Notes under the pieces: generated by a model
Told to the model about the DNA's origin: nothing
The model's input: only the letters and a program-made list of their open reading frames with translations
Database searches by the model: none
NCBI GenBank assembly: GCA_004154925.1
Contig: QJNS01000023.1
Span: 398,576-462,575, forward strand
Reading direction: 5' to 3'
Length of the DNA: 64,000 nucleotides
Source: Monosporascus cannonballus
Lineage: Eukaryota > Ascomycota > Sordariomycetes > Xylariales
Made by a program: the position numbers and the translations under genes
Shown here: positions 38,520-51,300 of the stretch, piece after piece
Numbering within the stretch: the stretch's first letter is position 1
How the letters are laid out: the number at the start of each line of letters is the position of its first letter

Positions 38520-38924
38520 TATGACGAGCTATACGGTTTAACCAATTATTAAACCTTAAGTTAACGGGTTTATATTAATAAAAGTATTATGGAAATCTAA
38601 GTAATAAATATAATAATCGTATTACATCTTTTAATACCAAAAACGCAAAAAAATATTGCAAATAATTAATATTAATAAATGTTATAAGCAAAAGTTATCT
38701 AAATTATGGAATTAGTAAATATATATATTTTATTCCTATTAACTGGATTACCACCAGCAAGTTGGTAATTCGGCTCACTAGCTTACCACCAGTAAGTTGG
38801 TGATCCGGCTTACTAGCTCACTACTAGTAAGTTGGTGATCCATTACGTAACCTGCCCTACCGCGCACTTGTGGTTGGATTATGACAAACCGTTTCTGGAG
38901 GCCGTGGCTAGTTGGGTTATGACA
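38520..38924 (-). repeat. Family B 5' LTR
   Basis: 405 bp. The outer right part is well preserved, including three ~35-bp tandem units at 38747-38842 (CCACCAGCAAGTTGG and variants) and the terminal CTAGTTGGGTTATGACA. Followed by the TSD TAAAA. Confidence 0.95.
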
Positions 38925-39550
38925 TAAAAACGTCCACATAACTTATAACCTATTAAATATAAATAAAGGCATTTTGCCCTGGCTTTTTGACGTAAATTTC
39001 CATAATAACTTTTATCTAATTTTTTTTAATCGACGCGCGTTCGGTAAATTTCGGGCAATTATAACGTAATATTTGCTTATTGCTTTTAGGCTTTTATAAC
39101 GATATTATAATTAATTTATAAAACTTTGCTTTTTTAACTTATGCCATTATTTATTATTCGGCTAATTATCAAAATAATTCCGAATATTGTTCGTTTTGTT
39201 AACAAATAATTTCTAAAATCTGGTTATTATTAAGAGGTTTAACCTTTTTTTTGTTTTAAATTCCAGAACGCGCGTATTATATTACGCCCGTTTTCCGACC
39301 GTTTAGCTAACGGTTATTGGGACGCATCCTTATTATATATATAAAGGGATTTAGGATTTCGGAGATTATGGTCCTTTGCCCGTTAGGGTTCCGTTATAAG
39401 TTTTTTTGTCTATTCCCGTACCGTAATCGATCGTTCGTCGGTTAGGTTCCGATCGGCGGTCTTTTCGACTAATAACTTAAGTTCGTTTTGCAGTTGGCGA
39501 ACTTTATTTCTAATAATTATCGCGTTATTTTTTATAAGAAATAAAAGAAT
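38925..39550 (-). pseudogene. Gypsy family C gag, 5' part
   Basis: Continuation of the gypsy C gag beyond the family B insertion. Minus-strand reading gives VRQLQNELKLLVEKTADRNL near 39430-39510 (coiled-coil-like), then Gln-type stops and a basic section to 38930. Across the insertion, gag sequence continues with one TAAAA removed. A MITE-A copy lies immediately upstream at 39551; the 39410-39616 ORF spans both. Confidence 0.6.
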
Positions 39551-39756
39551 TATAAAATAATGGACAGTTATAAACTGGGTAAGGTAATCTCCAACCAATC
39601 GTAAAGCAGATTCCAAAAAGTAAGTATATTAAGTTATTTCTATTTGGCATTTCTTATTAGCTGCCAGATAGTGAATTTATATTAATAAGTAGGTCGGTAG
39701 CTGATCGGTAGCCGGTCGGCTACCAGCCTCATCCTTATAAGGGCTGTATTTTTACA
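39551..39756 (+). mobile_element. MITE-A copy 2 (RIPed)
   Basis: 206 bp, same length and orientation as copy 1, from TATAAAATAATGG to GGGCTGTATTTTTACA. Terminal TGTGAGA has decayed. A 23-bp piece of its interior (ATTCCAAAAAGTAAGTATA and onward) recurs at 40830-40852, suggesting another truncated copy there. Confidence 0.75.
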
Positions 39757-40150
39757 AAAAAGATATATAATTAATTAAAAATATTTTAAGCTATTATCAA
39801 AACTTAATAGGACCGTAAATAAAAAATGCGGCTCCTAGTTAAAAACCTGGCATTTCGTTAAGCAAAGCTTATAACCAAAGTTTTAAATATACTAAAAAAA
39901 CGTACAAAATAATAACGCACAAAACAATTACGCGTAAAAGAATTACGCGCAAAATAATAAAGCTTTAAAAAATATGTAAAAAAATAATAATAATAAAAAC
40001 TTAAACGAAATTTAGGCTTAGTTTAAAGGAAAATCGGCGATATTTGGTTTTATAATACTTAAAAAGTTTTATATAATTTAACCGTAAATCTTTTAATAAT
40101 AATATTTTTATTAGATTATTTCACATTATTTTAAATTATTAAAGTGATTT
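39757..40150. other. AT-rich spacer, unassigned
   Basis: Low-complexity A-rich DNA with repeated ACGCRYAAAA-type motifs near 39910-39955. The 5' LTR of gypsy C would be expected around here but no match was found. Confidence 0.4.
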
Positions 40151-40520
40151 GCTTTATGTGCAAACTTTTACCCACTGAGTACTCGTAGGTTCTTAACAAG
40201 ACCTAATGGGTACTTAATGAGTTCTTGGCAAATCCGATGGGTACCCATCAGAACTTATAGGTCTTCGTGGGTCACTTAGGGGTACCTATTCCCTCACCTT
40301 AGTCGCAGCTATAAAAGCGTTCCGGTTTTGGCTGCTCTGAACTTTCTTATAGCTGCAACGCAATAACGGCAGCCCGTACGGGCAAAAGCATAGCTGGACG
40401 GGTTATTCTCATACTGAATTACCCTTGTACGGCCCATAGCAAAATAATGCACGCGGTATTTGCGCTGTCGAGGCCATGAAAACGTTACGGTCAGTAAATT
40501 TCTCGAATTCCAACTTAACT
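40150..40520. repeat. Lightly mutated block with TGGGTAC/GTACCCA repeats
   Basis: Retains CpA/TpG. 40160-40290 has many direct and inverted copies of TGGGTA/TACCCA and GTACC. A similar motif cluster next to GTGCAAAC occurs at 60640-60770. Clustered subterminal repeats of this kind are typical of hAT-like ends, but no transposase or TSD was found, so that is only a guess. Confidence 0.4.
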
Positions 40521-40696
40521 ATACAAGCCCCAATTCGTTTTTAAAAAATTCAAAATTTTTTTATACGCATATTAGTTTATATTTCACATATTTTTGATAT
40601 ATTAAATTTATTATATTTAAATTATTTGCAAAAATACAAGAAATTAATTGTTTCGAAAAAAATTTATAAAACAGAAAAGTTTTTCTATAACTTAAA

Positions 40697-40820
40697 CTTA
40701 GGCCTCGCTAGCTCGTTACGAGGATACGCTATTTGATTGGTTAATTTTAACGCCTTGGCGTAATATATAAAAGTACATCAAAAATAAAAACGAGCTAGCA
40801 GAGGTCTAAGCTAGCTAATG
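40697..40820. mobile_element. MITE-B copy 1 / terminal hairpin (RIPed)
   Basis: Inverted ends CTTAGGCCTCGCTAGCTCG and CGAGCTAGCAGAGGTCTAAG, followed by CTAGCTAATGTAA. Matches 60172-60301, which ends CTAGCTGAGGTAA. Non-coding. May be a second copy of the right terminus of the large insertion at 42466-60301 rather than an independent MITE. Confidence 0.65.
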
Positions 40821-40871
40821 TAAACTATTCCAAAAAGTAAGTATATTAATAGATTTTTATCAAGGTTATAT

Positions 40872-41062
40872 TGTGAGAATACAGCTCCTATGGGGCTGCG
40901 GCTGGTGTCCGACTAGCCACAGACCCACGCGCCAGTACAAATAACCATCTGGCAGCTAGTAAAAAACGCTAGATGGAAGTAACCTAATACACTTCTTGGA
41001 ATACGCTCTGCGACTGGTCGGGAGTCACCTCACCCTAGCCCTCAGCTACTCATTATCTCACA
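40872..41062 (-). mobile_element. MITE-A copy 3, undecayed
   Basis: 191 bp with TGTGAGAATACAG at one end and ATTATCTCACA at the other (inverted TGTGAGA). TATAT on both sides is consistent with a TA or TATAT target duplication. CpA/TpG intact, in contrast to the two RIPed copies. Reverse orientation relative to copies 1 and 2. Confidence 0.8.
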
Positions 41063-41109
41063 TATATACGTATTTGTTCGGGTATAGGATTTTATAATTA
41101 TTCTAAGTA

Positions 41110-41710
41110 CAGTCGGGGTGCAAAAGCCTCGGTTTAGTCTCCACACCCCATATTTCCAACCACTATCTTTACAACTTCACTTATACGTTTTTCTACCAAA
41201 TCTTAATAAAATTACTAATAATTTTATTTATTTGTAAATAAATGAATTGCGCATACGGTAAGTTACTCTAATACTTCGTATACCAGCCCTAAGTTGTAAT
41301 CATAGCCTTAATCCGCCTTAATATATTATTTATTAAATTATTTAATATATATTTTGCGAACTATTCCTACATAATAATTATAACGGCAGTAAGTAAATCC
41401 AGTGCTTTTTACGTATTGCCGAATAACCTAAGCTTCGATTTTTTTAAAATACGCTTTTTTAATAACTTCTATACGTTTTCGATAAGGTTCAAATCGGACG
41501 AATATGGAGGCTATTCCAATATTTCGACGGCCTGCATTTGGAGTTATTCCTTTACGATTCGGACGGTATAAACGGAAGCATTATTTTATATAAAAATAAA
41601 ATCGTTATTAAAGTATTCGGGGAGGTATTCATCAAAATAATTACGATAAACGCGGCCGGTTATTCCGCCCCGGGCGGCCTCGGGATCCTCATTAAGGGTT
41701 ATGTCAGATA
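41110..41710 (-). pseudogene. Tc1/mariner transposase, 3' remnant
   Basis: Minus-strand DDE transposase C-terminal half: F.I.*NNASVYTVRIVKE (second catalytic Asp changed to Asn), then EILE*PPYSSDLNLIENV*KLLK, the family's WPPYSPDLNPIENVW block with the third acidic residue, and a C-terminal RRIKAMITT*GWYTKY. The likely left terminus CAGTCGGGGTGCAAAAGCC at 41110 follows a TA. The N-terminal half and right terminus are missing, cut at about 41700 where copia LTR sequence begins. The plus ORF at 41538-41738 is a shadow. Confidence 0.8.
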
Positions 41711-41736
41711 TAAGGGACATCAGTTGTGTGTGTATT

Positions 41737-41908
41737 GATGACTAGTTGCAAATGCTCTAGAACGCGCACTGCACTTTAAGGTGATCTAGTCCCGGAACAT
41801 ATATGTTCCGATCAGAGGGAATCTTCCGTATATGGGGTGCTAGAGCACCCCCTGCTAGCTGACACACCCCCTCAACACCTTAAAGCATTCACGGTGTTAA
41901 CTGTTACA
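41737..41908 (-). repeat. Ty1/copia 3' LTR, partial
   Basis: Follows the copia RNase H frame. In element orientation it begins TGTAACAGTTAACACCG at 41908. Contains a short palindromic GGGGTGCTAGAGCACCCC. Left end not determined; no second LTR seen. Confidence 0.5.
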
Positions 41909-42465
41909 ACTCCTAGAGCCACAGCTGTCTATTCCACCTTTCCTCCGGCGATTAAATCTTCTTAATCAGCTAATTTCTCCTCTGAAATCTTTCGCAGGGC
42001 GTCCCTCCGCTGATCGAAGGCTTCCGTAATATCCATTAATCCTAGCTGCTTTCTGAAATGCTTAAAGGGTTCGCGTAATAGGGCTTTCGTTAAACCGTTA
42101 GCTAGCATATCGCCCGTAGGCGTATAGTCCACTTTGATTAAGTCCCTCTCTGGGGCTTATCGTAACCAGTGGTTATGTATGTCCATATGCCGTAGTTTCG
42201 TTATTAATAGGGTAATATCGGTGTTAATAAGCCGTATGATTTGTTGGTTATCGTATCACATATTTAACGGTCCTATATCCAGGGTGACTCCCAATTTTTT
42301 AATCAGTCGAGAGCTAAACAAAGCTTCTTTTATAGTCTGTGCAAAAGATAACAATTCTGCTTTTGTTATAAAAGTAATCACTATATCTTGTTTATTTGCC
42401 CGCCATCCTATCACTTTTCCGAATAACTTTATAACGTAAGTTTGGGAGCTTTTTCGGTCGATCGT
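41909..42465 (-). pseudogene. Ty1/copia pol, RNase H end
   Basis: Minus-strand reading begins at 42465: TIDRKSSQTYVIKLFGKV, then IGWRANKQD, TKAELLSFAQTIKEA, MWYDNQQIIRL, LRHMDIHNHWLR and VDYTPTGDMLANGLTKAL, the complete copia RNase H signature. Only a few RIP-type stops (for example after HWLR). The upstream portion of the same frame is at 60302-60640, so this element is split by the 17.8-kb insertion. The 42134-42439 plus ORF is a shadow. Confidence 0.88.
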
Positions 42466-42950
42466 TTGCCTTATCGTGATCAGGATCCCATTTTGGAGGT
42501 TGTGGCTGCGCGTGCGGCGTAGCAGCCGTAGCCACAGCTATAGCTTTTGATCAAGAAGTATTTGTCAGGGGTCCAATATATTAACTAAACCCCTTTAAGA
42601 ATTATTTCTACAAAAATAACAAAACTTCCAAAATAAGGCCTGATAACAAGTTGTGATTTTTTGGCCTTAATTAGTACCGTTCTATATAAATTCGTAAAAA
42701 TTATCAATGGTAATTTTCGCAATATATATTAGTTACGAAGTTTTTGGCGTTATAACTTACATAATTTAATACAAAGTTAAAATTTTTATTTTTTAATATA
42801 TTTTTGATTTTAATTAAGATAAGGAATTAATTATTAAAAGAAAAAAATAACTTAAAATTACCATTAGCATCTGCTATAACCTTTTACCCCCTTTGGGCCA
42901 ATATAATAATAATATAACTTTATAAGCCGAAATAATAATATATAGGGTTT
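42466..42950. other. Left terminal region of the large insertion
   Basis: The first ~110 bp retain CpA/TpG and contain the inverted pair GTTGTGGCTGC...GCAGCCGTAGCCACAGC (about 42499-42540), a potential hairpin. The rest becomes progressively AT-rich. No gene seen. Confidence 0.5.
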
Positions 42951-45430
42951 AAAATTGCTTATAATAAGCTCTAAAATATATTTTTTTTCTTAATTAGCTA
43001 ATTACGCGTAATATATTTAAAGGTTTAAGGTGGATATTCTAATTTTTCGAACATTTAGTTTTTTAAAACGAAACATTTATTTTTATCCGGTATTTTTATC
43101 AGTTTTTTGCTAATATAAACGTAATTAACCTATATGTTAATATTATATATACGGCCGATAACCTTATAGAAACTTTGCGCCGTTAATTTATTCGCTTTAT
43201 ATTAGGCGTTATATTTGGCGGGCAGGGCCGTATTATACGAAAAGAATAAGTCGATACGGTATACGATTTGGTTTTCGGAAAGCTTAATATTTTTTTATTA
43301 TTAAGATAAATTTTGGGAAATCCTTAATTATTTAAACTTTTTCGTTAATAACCAATTTAATTATTATTTAAGTCGTATTATTAATTAAGCTATCGGAAAA
43401 ATAACAAACTTTTATATTAACAGTTTTATATTTTGTTTTTATCTTAATATCCGCGGATACGAAAAAGCTTAATTTAAAAATATTTAACCGTATAACTGCC
43501 GGATAATATAATTATATTATTTTTGGTCCTAAATAAATATTAAACGATTAATTTTAAACTGTTATATTAAATTTTATTTTCGAACGACGATATGGTTTGG
43601 TTATTATCGACGAAATATATTTATTATCGAAATAACAAAATTTCCGGTCTAAATATATTAATATCCGTAATTTGCGTTTTATTTTCCTTACCCATATATA
43701 TTAGTTTGCGTATATAATAATTGCGAATAATATTATAAGGAAAAAAATTGCGAAATATAATAATTTTCGTTAAATCGGCGGCTTAATTAAATATGGTTAT
43801 AAGGCGGAAATCCGGCGTTTTAATATTAATTATCGCGAAATCGATATTATTATTTTCCTTATACCCAAAAATTAACGTTCGAATTAAGGGTATTTAGATT
43901 TTTTAATAATTAATATATTCGGGTTATTAAATAATATCTCTTTAATCCAGCCTAATAAATTACGTTTTATTATTAAAATTATTATTTATATTAATAACAA
44001 GGCGAAAATTATGGATATCCGTAACCACTTGATTAAGATTATGGTAAACTAAGGGTATTTATCGAAAATTATAAAAAAAACTATTAAATTATATAATTCC
44101 GAAATATTTTACGGAAACCAAATTCAAATATATAATAATTTAAAGTAATTAAATAATTTTATCCGTATTATCGTCTTTATTATTATTTATAAATTAAGTA
44201 TAAATATTCCAGATATTAATCGAATAATATAATAAAATATACCGCAAAACTTTTCGATTAAAAATTTATAACAATAATTTAATTAAATAATTCGTAATTA
44301 TAAGTAATTAAATATAATTAATTATAAATAAGTTATATTATTTGCATCTTATTAAGCGTTTAATAAGTATAAAACCAAATTGTTTATTTCAAAAAAAGAT
44401 AAAATAACGAAAAAGATTTAGGCCCGGCAAATTAAAAACCGTATTACTTATAAGAACATAAAGGTCGCAATAAAAAACGACGTAACGGATTTAGATAATA
44501 AAAAGGACGATACGTAATTTATCGTATATAATCCCGATTAAAACAAAATAATTATTAAATTTTAATTTTAATTTTCGACCAATTAAAATATTATCTTTAA
44601 ACTTTCGAAATAAACCAATTTTGATTTACGGTACCGAATAAAAATAAGGCCTTAATAATATGCGTTATTTAACGGCAAATATGTACGTAAAACGATTTTG
44701 GTATATTTAAAAAAACGAAATTATTATGTTAAAAAAACCGTAATAACTTTATTCCGGCTGGATTTTATTATAATATATATATGTTTAACTTCCTTTATAT
44801 ATTTGGATCTTTAAATTTGAAAATATTTGCGTAAAAATAATTAAAAGCCGGTTCGGTAAAAGCGGCTACTTAGGAAATAATAAAGTTCTGATATAAATAA
44901 TAAGTAAACGAATTACTTTTTATGCGGTTATTTCCGTTTGGCAATAAAAGGGCAAAATGGATATTTATTTTTATTAAGCTTAAATAATTTTTATTTAATA
45001 AATTTCCGAATGAATTAAATAAAATTAAAGGTTTATATTTAATTTAAAATATAATTGAATTAGTTAAGGCAATTCCCGGGTTCGATAAATGGCAGTATTA
45101 GGATATTTTGAAAAACGGTTTATTTTTTACATTATATATAATATACGAAAAAATTATACTTTCGATTTTATAAAAAAGTATAAATAATTTTCCGTAAGCG
45201 GCGGAATTCGCTTAATCGGAAATAACGGCATTATATCCTTATGCCATAAACCGATTTATATAAGTTATAAATTATTATTACGTTATAAGTTTAATAAATA
45301 TCGAAAAAAATTATAAGGCCGCCGTAAGTCGCATCCGGTTCTAATTAAGATATACCGCATAGGTCGTTCGGTTTAAACGGGCGGCCGACGATTTAACAGT
45401 AATCCCAGTAATTTAAATACCAAACCGGCA
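42950..45430 (+). pseudogene. RecQ-like helicase, RIP-degraded
   Basis: One frame (mod 3 = 1) contains motif I as INFGKSLII at 43306-43332 (family GxGKS), a region matching LTNLIII*VVLLIKLSEK*Q, then GLVIIDEIYLL*-type motif II with DEIY at 43609-43620 (family DExH), NFRSKY after it (RecQ FRPEY), and in the second helicase domain STTIYKLSINIPDINRIIQ*NIP-like text at about 44180-44235 (compare A.GMGVDIPDVR.VIQW..P). Intact relatives are ATP-dependent 3'-5' DNA helicases; multicopy RecQ-like genes occur near fungal telomeres and in repeats. No indel is needed over more than 1.2 kb, and stops are RIP-type. The readable frame may continue to about 46000 or beyond. Ends approximate. Confidence 0.78.
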
Positions 45431-48300
45431 TATAGTTTATATGTTTTTGCAATTTGGAATCGTAATGTCGGTTATGGTAACGCCTATATTTATATGCGTA
45501 ATTCGCAACGTACTAGGTAATTTTGATTAGGAGTTTATTTCGTCCCCTTTATTTATAACGTCGGCGCAAAACTTAACGTTCCTTAATATTTTTGATTTTT
45601 TAGCCCCGTTTTCGTTACCGTACTTATATTCGTATAATTCGTTTATTTTTATATCGTTACCGGAATCGCTGGCGTTACCAAAATGTAATAATCCGTAGCC
45701 CGACGTTATAAATGATATATCGGAAAAAAAAGCCAAAATAATAATTTTTATTGAAATTAAGGAATTACGCGTTGGAAATAAACGGTATTTGTCGGATAAT
45801 AATAATAGTAATAGGTTAAAAGATAATTGCGATATTAGGTTAAAAAGTAAAAAACGAAATTTTGCCAGTTTTAATTAAGGCCGATAACAAAAAACGTATT
45901 CGGTTTCGGCGCGACGTTACGGTCGTAAAACGCGATAACTGTAAATATTTATATAATATTAATTAAAGTTATTAATATATTATTTATTTATTAAATTCGT
46001 TATTTTTATTAATTTTTAATTCGTTAAACGTTTTATGGGATATTAGTTTATTTTAATCCGGATTAATTATATACTATAACAAATATATAATAGATTTTTT
46101 TAATTAGGAAAATTAACGGAATTTTATATTATGTAATTCGAAGTGTAATTTATTGCAGTTATTAACAAATTATCCTTTTAATTTATAGCCCTTAATTTAT
46201 AATATTAAATTAAAACTTTTTACATCCTATTTTCCGGTCCTTTTTTTCGAATTCGTCGTATTAGTTTTTGAAATGTTCTTATTTTTTCCAATTTTTAAGG
46301 TATTTTGGCTCAGGTTAAATAATTGGGGTAAAGGATTAATTATACGGAAAAATGAATAATATGGATAATCTTGCGCCAATATTAAGAAAATTATTTTTCG
46401 TTGTTAATATAGCTATTTTGGCGTCCATTTTTTTAAATATTAATTCGAAATATTTAAAATTCCGGGTTTATAATAAATTCTTATTAATTACGCTTTATAA
46501 CTTTGTTTTCTTACAACTAAAACTAGTATTTGTCGGCGTACGGTCTTAATCAATATTTTTCGAAACCGCCCGTATATTTTGTCATTATTTTGTTAAAGAT
46601 TTTGGTAATTATTTTTTTTTCGAACTAGGGCTTTTTGGTTTTTTTAATAGAGATTAACGGCCGGATTTAGTTTTTTTTGTTACGTTTTCCCTTTGTCGAC
46701 ATAATTAGGTCCTTGGCTAATTTTAAGAATTCTTTTGTATTAAAATCTTATATAGGTGTAATAATAGTCGAATATTCCGGGTAACTGCCAAAATCCTTAA
46801 TATTAGTACCGAATATACCGCATTACCTAAAAATTTAATTTTTATATAAAGTTATTTGTTCGGTAATTAATTATGTACAATTACGGACTTTCCTTTGGTT
46901 TAACATTAGGAAAATAACGTTTATATAATATATATTATAAAATATAGTACAGTTTTATATTTTTTTTAATCGGGACTATAAAATTACCATATTCCTAATA
47001 TTATCCATATTATGCAAATTATTATAAATCATAAATTCCCGAAAACGGCTAGCGGCCCGAATTATATAAACTTTTAAAAAATTTGTACCGGTTAAATTTA
47101 TAATATGGAAAACGTTTATTTCGCAGTTTTAAAAACCCATTATCTAATAATCCGTATTATCCGTATCGATAATTTTATTACTGTATTTTAATATAAGGAA
47201 AAAAATAAATAATATTACATATTATTTAATACCTTTTTCGGGATTTAATAAAAATAAAATTTAATAATTATTGGAATATATAAATGCATTTCTTATTAAT
47301 CTTTTATAAATTATATATATATTATCAAAATGTCGGAATATTTATTTAAATATTATTCCGAAATTATTATAAATAAAATATGTATTAATATATATATAAC
47401 GGTAAGTAACTTACGTTTTTTAATATATAATAATACAATTTACTTTATAAAAACCTTATGGTATTAGGATTTTATTAAATAATCGTTTGGCTGAAAAAAG
47501 GCTGACTATTTAAATTAAAGCAAAGTTTAAAAGAACGGTATATATAATAAGAAATAAAGTACGGAAAATAACGCCGTAATTAATATAATTCGTATTAAAA
47601 ATTAACTTAACGCCGTTACGATTTTTATATATGTTTTAATTTTTTGCTAAATTGCTATATATTTTCCGAATACGATTACCGTATTTTGTTTTATTAAACG
47701 GTAATAGTATTATTATAATAATTACATAGTATTAAATATATATAAATAAGTAATTATAAATAGAAAATTTAATAATATTATAAGTTTATCGATATCAATT
47801 CGACCTAATTAAAATTAAAAATATAAAAAAATATATATATGATATGATAAATAAGGTAAAATTCGTATATTAAATAATTACCGGATATATTATTAATATT
47901 AATAAGAAATATATAAGGATTTATAACATATAAATAAAATTTACGGATAATTAATAAATTATGAGAATATTTTAAGATAATATATATAATTAAAATTAAA
48001 ATATATATGAATTATTAGGTTTATATAAATTATGAAATATACATGAAAAAATTAACGTTATTTTTTTATAATAAAATAATAATATATAAAGAAAAGACTT
48101 AATAATTATATATAAATTATAAGCAATTTATGTTTTATTATAAATTTCTTAATATAATTTATAAAATTATTTTGACTAAATATATATTAAATGTAATTAT
48201 TATAATTATTTAATATATAATTAATATTATTTATTTAATTAAAAAGTTTTTAATTTTAAACATTTATTATATTTTAATATATAAAATTACGTTATTTACA
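45430..48300. other. AT-rich tract downstream of RecQ, unassigned
   Basis: Probably includes the C-terminal part of the RecQ-like gene and its flank. Around 46020-46340 the RecQ phase stays protein-like (FFEFVVLVFEMFLFFP, WLRLNNWGKGLI), but another frame is fully open at 46352-46549 and a minus-strand frame is open at 45527-45736, so coding cannot be assigned. From 47000 the DNA is mostly A/T low complexity. Confidence 0.4.
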
Positions 48301-51300
48301 AAATAATAATTATTAATTAATTTTTCTTTTACTTAATACCCGAAATCCATATTATAATATATATCTTTATATATTTTACGATATTATAAAGGGTAAATAA
48401 ATTTTTTGCCGATTTAATAAAAGTAATTTTTATTATGGCTTCCGATAATATATTTCGAATAAATCTAAAAAAAATTTTTCGCCCGGCTAAAAAAATTAAA
48501 TTTGTGAATAATATCTCCGAAAAACAATTTGCTCCCAAGGAATAACCTTAAAAACGGATAATAGGATTTCGGATTAAAAAATACCCGGAATCGATATTAA
48601 AATAATTTGTAAAAAAACGAAACTAACGGCGTAATCATAATTAAAATATTTTCGTATTACCTAAATAATATTCGATAATTTTAAAATATAAGATATTTTT
48701 TACGGAAAATGCATATTATATATAGCCGATTTCAAATATTAGGTATATATTATAAAGTTATATTAATATGGCAAGAAATTAAAAGAAAATAAGTACTTTA
48801 CGTTTTGGCATTAATACGAATATATAATAATTAAAAAAATCTTTTAATTATTAAAGATTTATAAATTTAATGGTATTATTAAAGGCTTATATTATAAATA
48901 GGATTTTTTATTACGGAAAAATACGGTATTTATATAAATATTAAATATTAATAATGTAATTCGGGATATTTTCCGTAATAATAACCGGCAGAATAAAATT
49001 TACGTTATAATGGATTATGCCGGCCTTATAAGTTATTAAATTATTAAATTAATTACGGACCCTTAATTAATTACGGTTTTGGAAATTTAGCAAAAAGGTT
49101 ATATAAACCGGATATCGTATAAACGATATAAAAAAATTTATAATTTTATGGACCGGGTCCCTTAATTAAAAAGTATATATTATATAATTATTTTATGGAT
49201 ATTATAGATTACGGGGTTATGCGGATAATAAATATGTAAATTACGTATAAGAACGTAACGAAAAATATTTATACGTAATCTCCAAATATTCGGTATTATT
49301 ATATAGTTCGAATAAAACTTTTTTAAAATAACTTAAACGTAAATATTATGCTTAAAACGAACAAAGTTTTAGGACCCGAAAATATAAAAGGAATTATTAA
49401 TATATAAGTTATAATAATATGCGAAAAAAGATAAAGTAAAAAAAGAAACTTTCAAAAAATATTTAAGAACGTTAATTAATAAATTAGTTATAAACGGGAT
49501 ATACGGGTTAATCCGAAATTATATATTATATTTAATTATAAATAATATAATATTTTTATACGACCTTATACAAAATATTACGTTTAAACGAAATATAATT
49601 AATTAAAATTATGTAAATTATAAACTTAATTATTTATATTAATTTCGTTAATAATCATATTACCTATTATATTATAAAATATTAATTTTTTATTTGCGAT
49701 TTTGTTATTAAAAATAAATAAATTATATTAATATAATAATTATGTTATTATAATAATATATAAAATAATTTTAAAATTAATTAATTAGGATTATATAAAT
49801 AATAAAATTATATAAATGTTATATTACTTATAGAAAAATATAAAATAACAAAAAAATAAAGAATTATATTAACGGTTTGTTTTTGTTCAATAAATCCTTA
49901 TTTTGTTTATCCGATAACGATAAAAACGATAACGGATAATTTTAATTAAAATTATTAATTAAATTATCGATAATTTATATTATAAGATTATAATTTTTTT
50001 TCGTATATAAGATATTACGATTATTCGGAACCAAATTATTTTTAATAAATTTGGTATTAAAACTTTTTCGGATAATAAAGTTAAGGTTATTTATAAATTA
50101 ATTTTCGTTTTTTGCTATATTTAACTAATTAAGTTTATTTACGTTATTAATAATAAGTACGGTATTATTCAAATTAATAAATTTAATTTTTATGGTTTTA
50201 CGACCTGCGGCCAGAATATTTTCGAACCTTTAATTATCCCCTTTAATCCGAAACGGATATCTCTTAATTAACTAAAAATTCCGAAATAAAAAATAATTAT
50301 ATTTAAAAATTTTATTACGAAACTCTCGAATAACGTAACGTTTATTTTACGAAAAAATATAACGAATATGAAATTTACGTTATAAAGATATACGGTACTT
50401 AATTAAAAACGAATTTCGGAAAAAAATAATATTAATATTATATATATTATTTTTCAACCGGCGGAGTTCGCCAGTAAGCCATAAATTATAATATTCGCTT
50501 TTTCGATTAAATACTTTTTATATTTTTTTCTTAAATTTTATTAAAATTAGATTTAATATTAAAATTAAATTAATAAATATTTCATTTAATATTGCAAAAT
50601 ATAATATTTAATTAAAATAAAGCACATTTTTACCGTAATGAAATTAATTGGCCCTATAAAAAATAATAATATCGGTATTAACCGTTTATTATAATTAACG
50701 TTATTATATTGTATAATATATTAAAAATATAAATAAATTTAGGTTTTTTTTAAAAAAAACGGTAATAATTTCGAAATTTTTTATTGATAAAAGCGATATC
50801 GATTAATAGTTAATTATTATTTTTAATATAATTAAAAAAGTTATCGCCTTATAAAATATTAACCGTATTAAAAATATTTCCGGTTCCGTAATTATCCGAT
50901 AAAAAGGCTTTATTCGGCATATTTTAATTAAAATTACGCCGTCTAAAAAATAATATAAATAAATTATATTTCTAAATTAAATAATAATATATTTACGAAT
51001 TATTTATTAAGTTATTTATATTATTAAATAATATATTATTAGCAAAAAAAAATAAAAGATTTTCGTTAAAAAATTCCTTATTTATTAATATATTGTAATT
51101 AAAATTCCGTAATATTTTTTTATTTATCCGGCGCAATCAAAATATTTAGAAATTACGTTATACGTAATAAATTCAAATTCGGCGACAGTTAACCGGAAAT
51201 ATATATATTTTATAAATTCGGTAAATTCGGTTTTCGAAAAAAGGTTTTTAATCAAGATATTCCGGGAAATTTTATATACGTTAAATATTTTTATTATAAA

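Larger units (their letters stand above)
32194..38924 (-). mobile_element. Complete Ty3/gypsy element, family B
   Basis: LTRs of 405 bp at 32194-32598 and 38520-38924. Perfect TSD TAAAA at 32189-32193 and 38925-38929. Ends are TGT...ACA (TGTCATAACCC in element orientation). Length 6,731 bp. The internal region encodes a minus-strand gag-pol related to family A but with a distinct LTR. Heavily RIPed inside, less so in the outer parts of both LTRs. Nested in the gag of gypsy C, so it is younger than that element. Confidence 0.95.

Noticed and set aside
39757..40150. Possible 5' LTR of gypsy C
   Set aside because: No matching sequence found left of the gypsy C pol, no terminal dinucleotides or duplication.
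41538..41738. 66-codon plus ORF
   Set aside because: Complement of the Tc1/mariner transposase DDE region.
42134..42439. 101-codon plus ORF
   Set aside because: Complement of the copia RNase H domain, which has clear family motifs on the minus strand.
47000..48300. Centromere or mitochondrial fragment, because of extreme AT content
   Set aside because: The AT content is explained by RIP of repeats; no mitochondrial gene or tandem satellite recognised.
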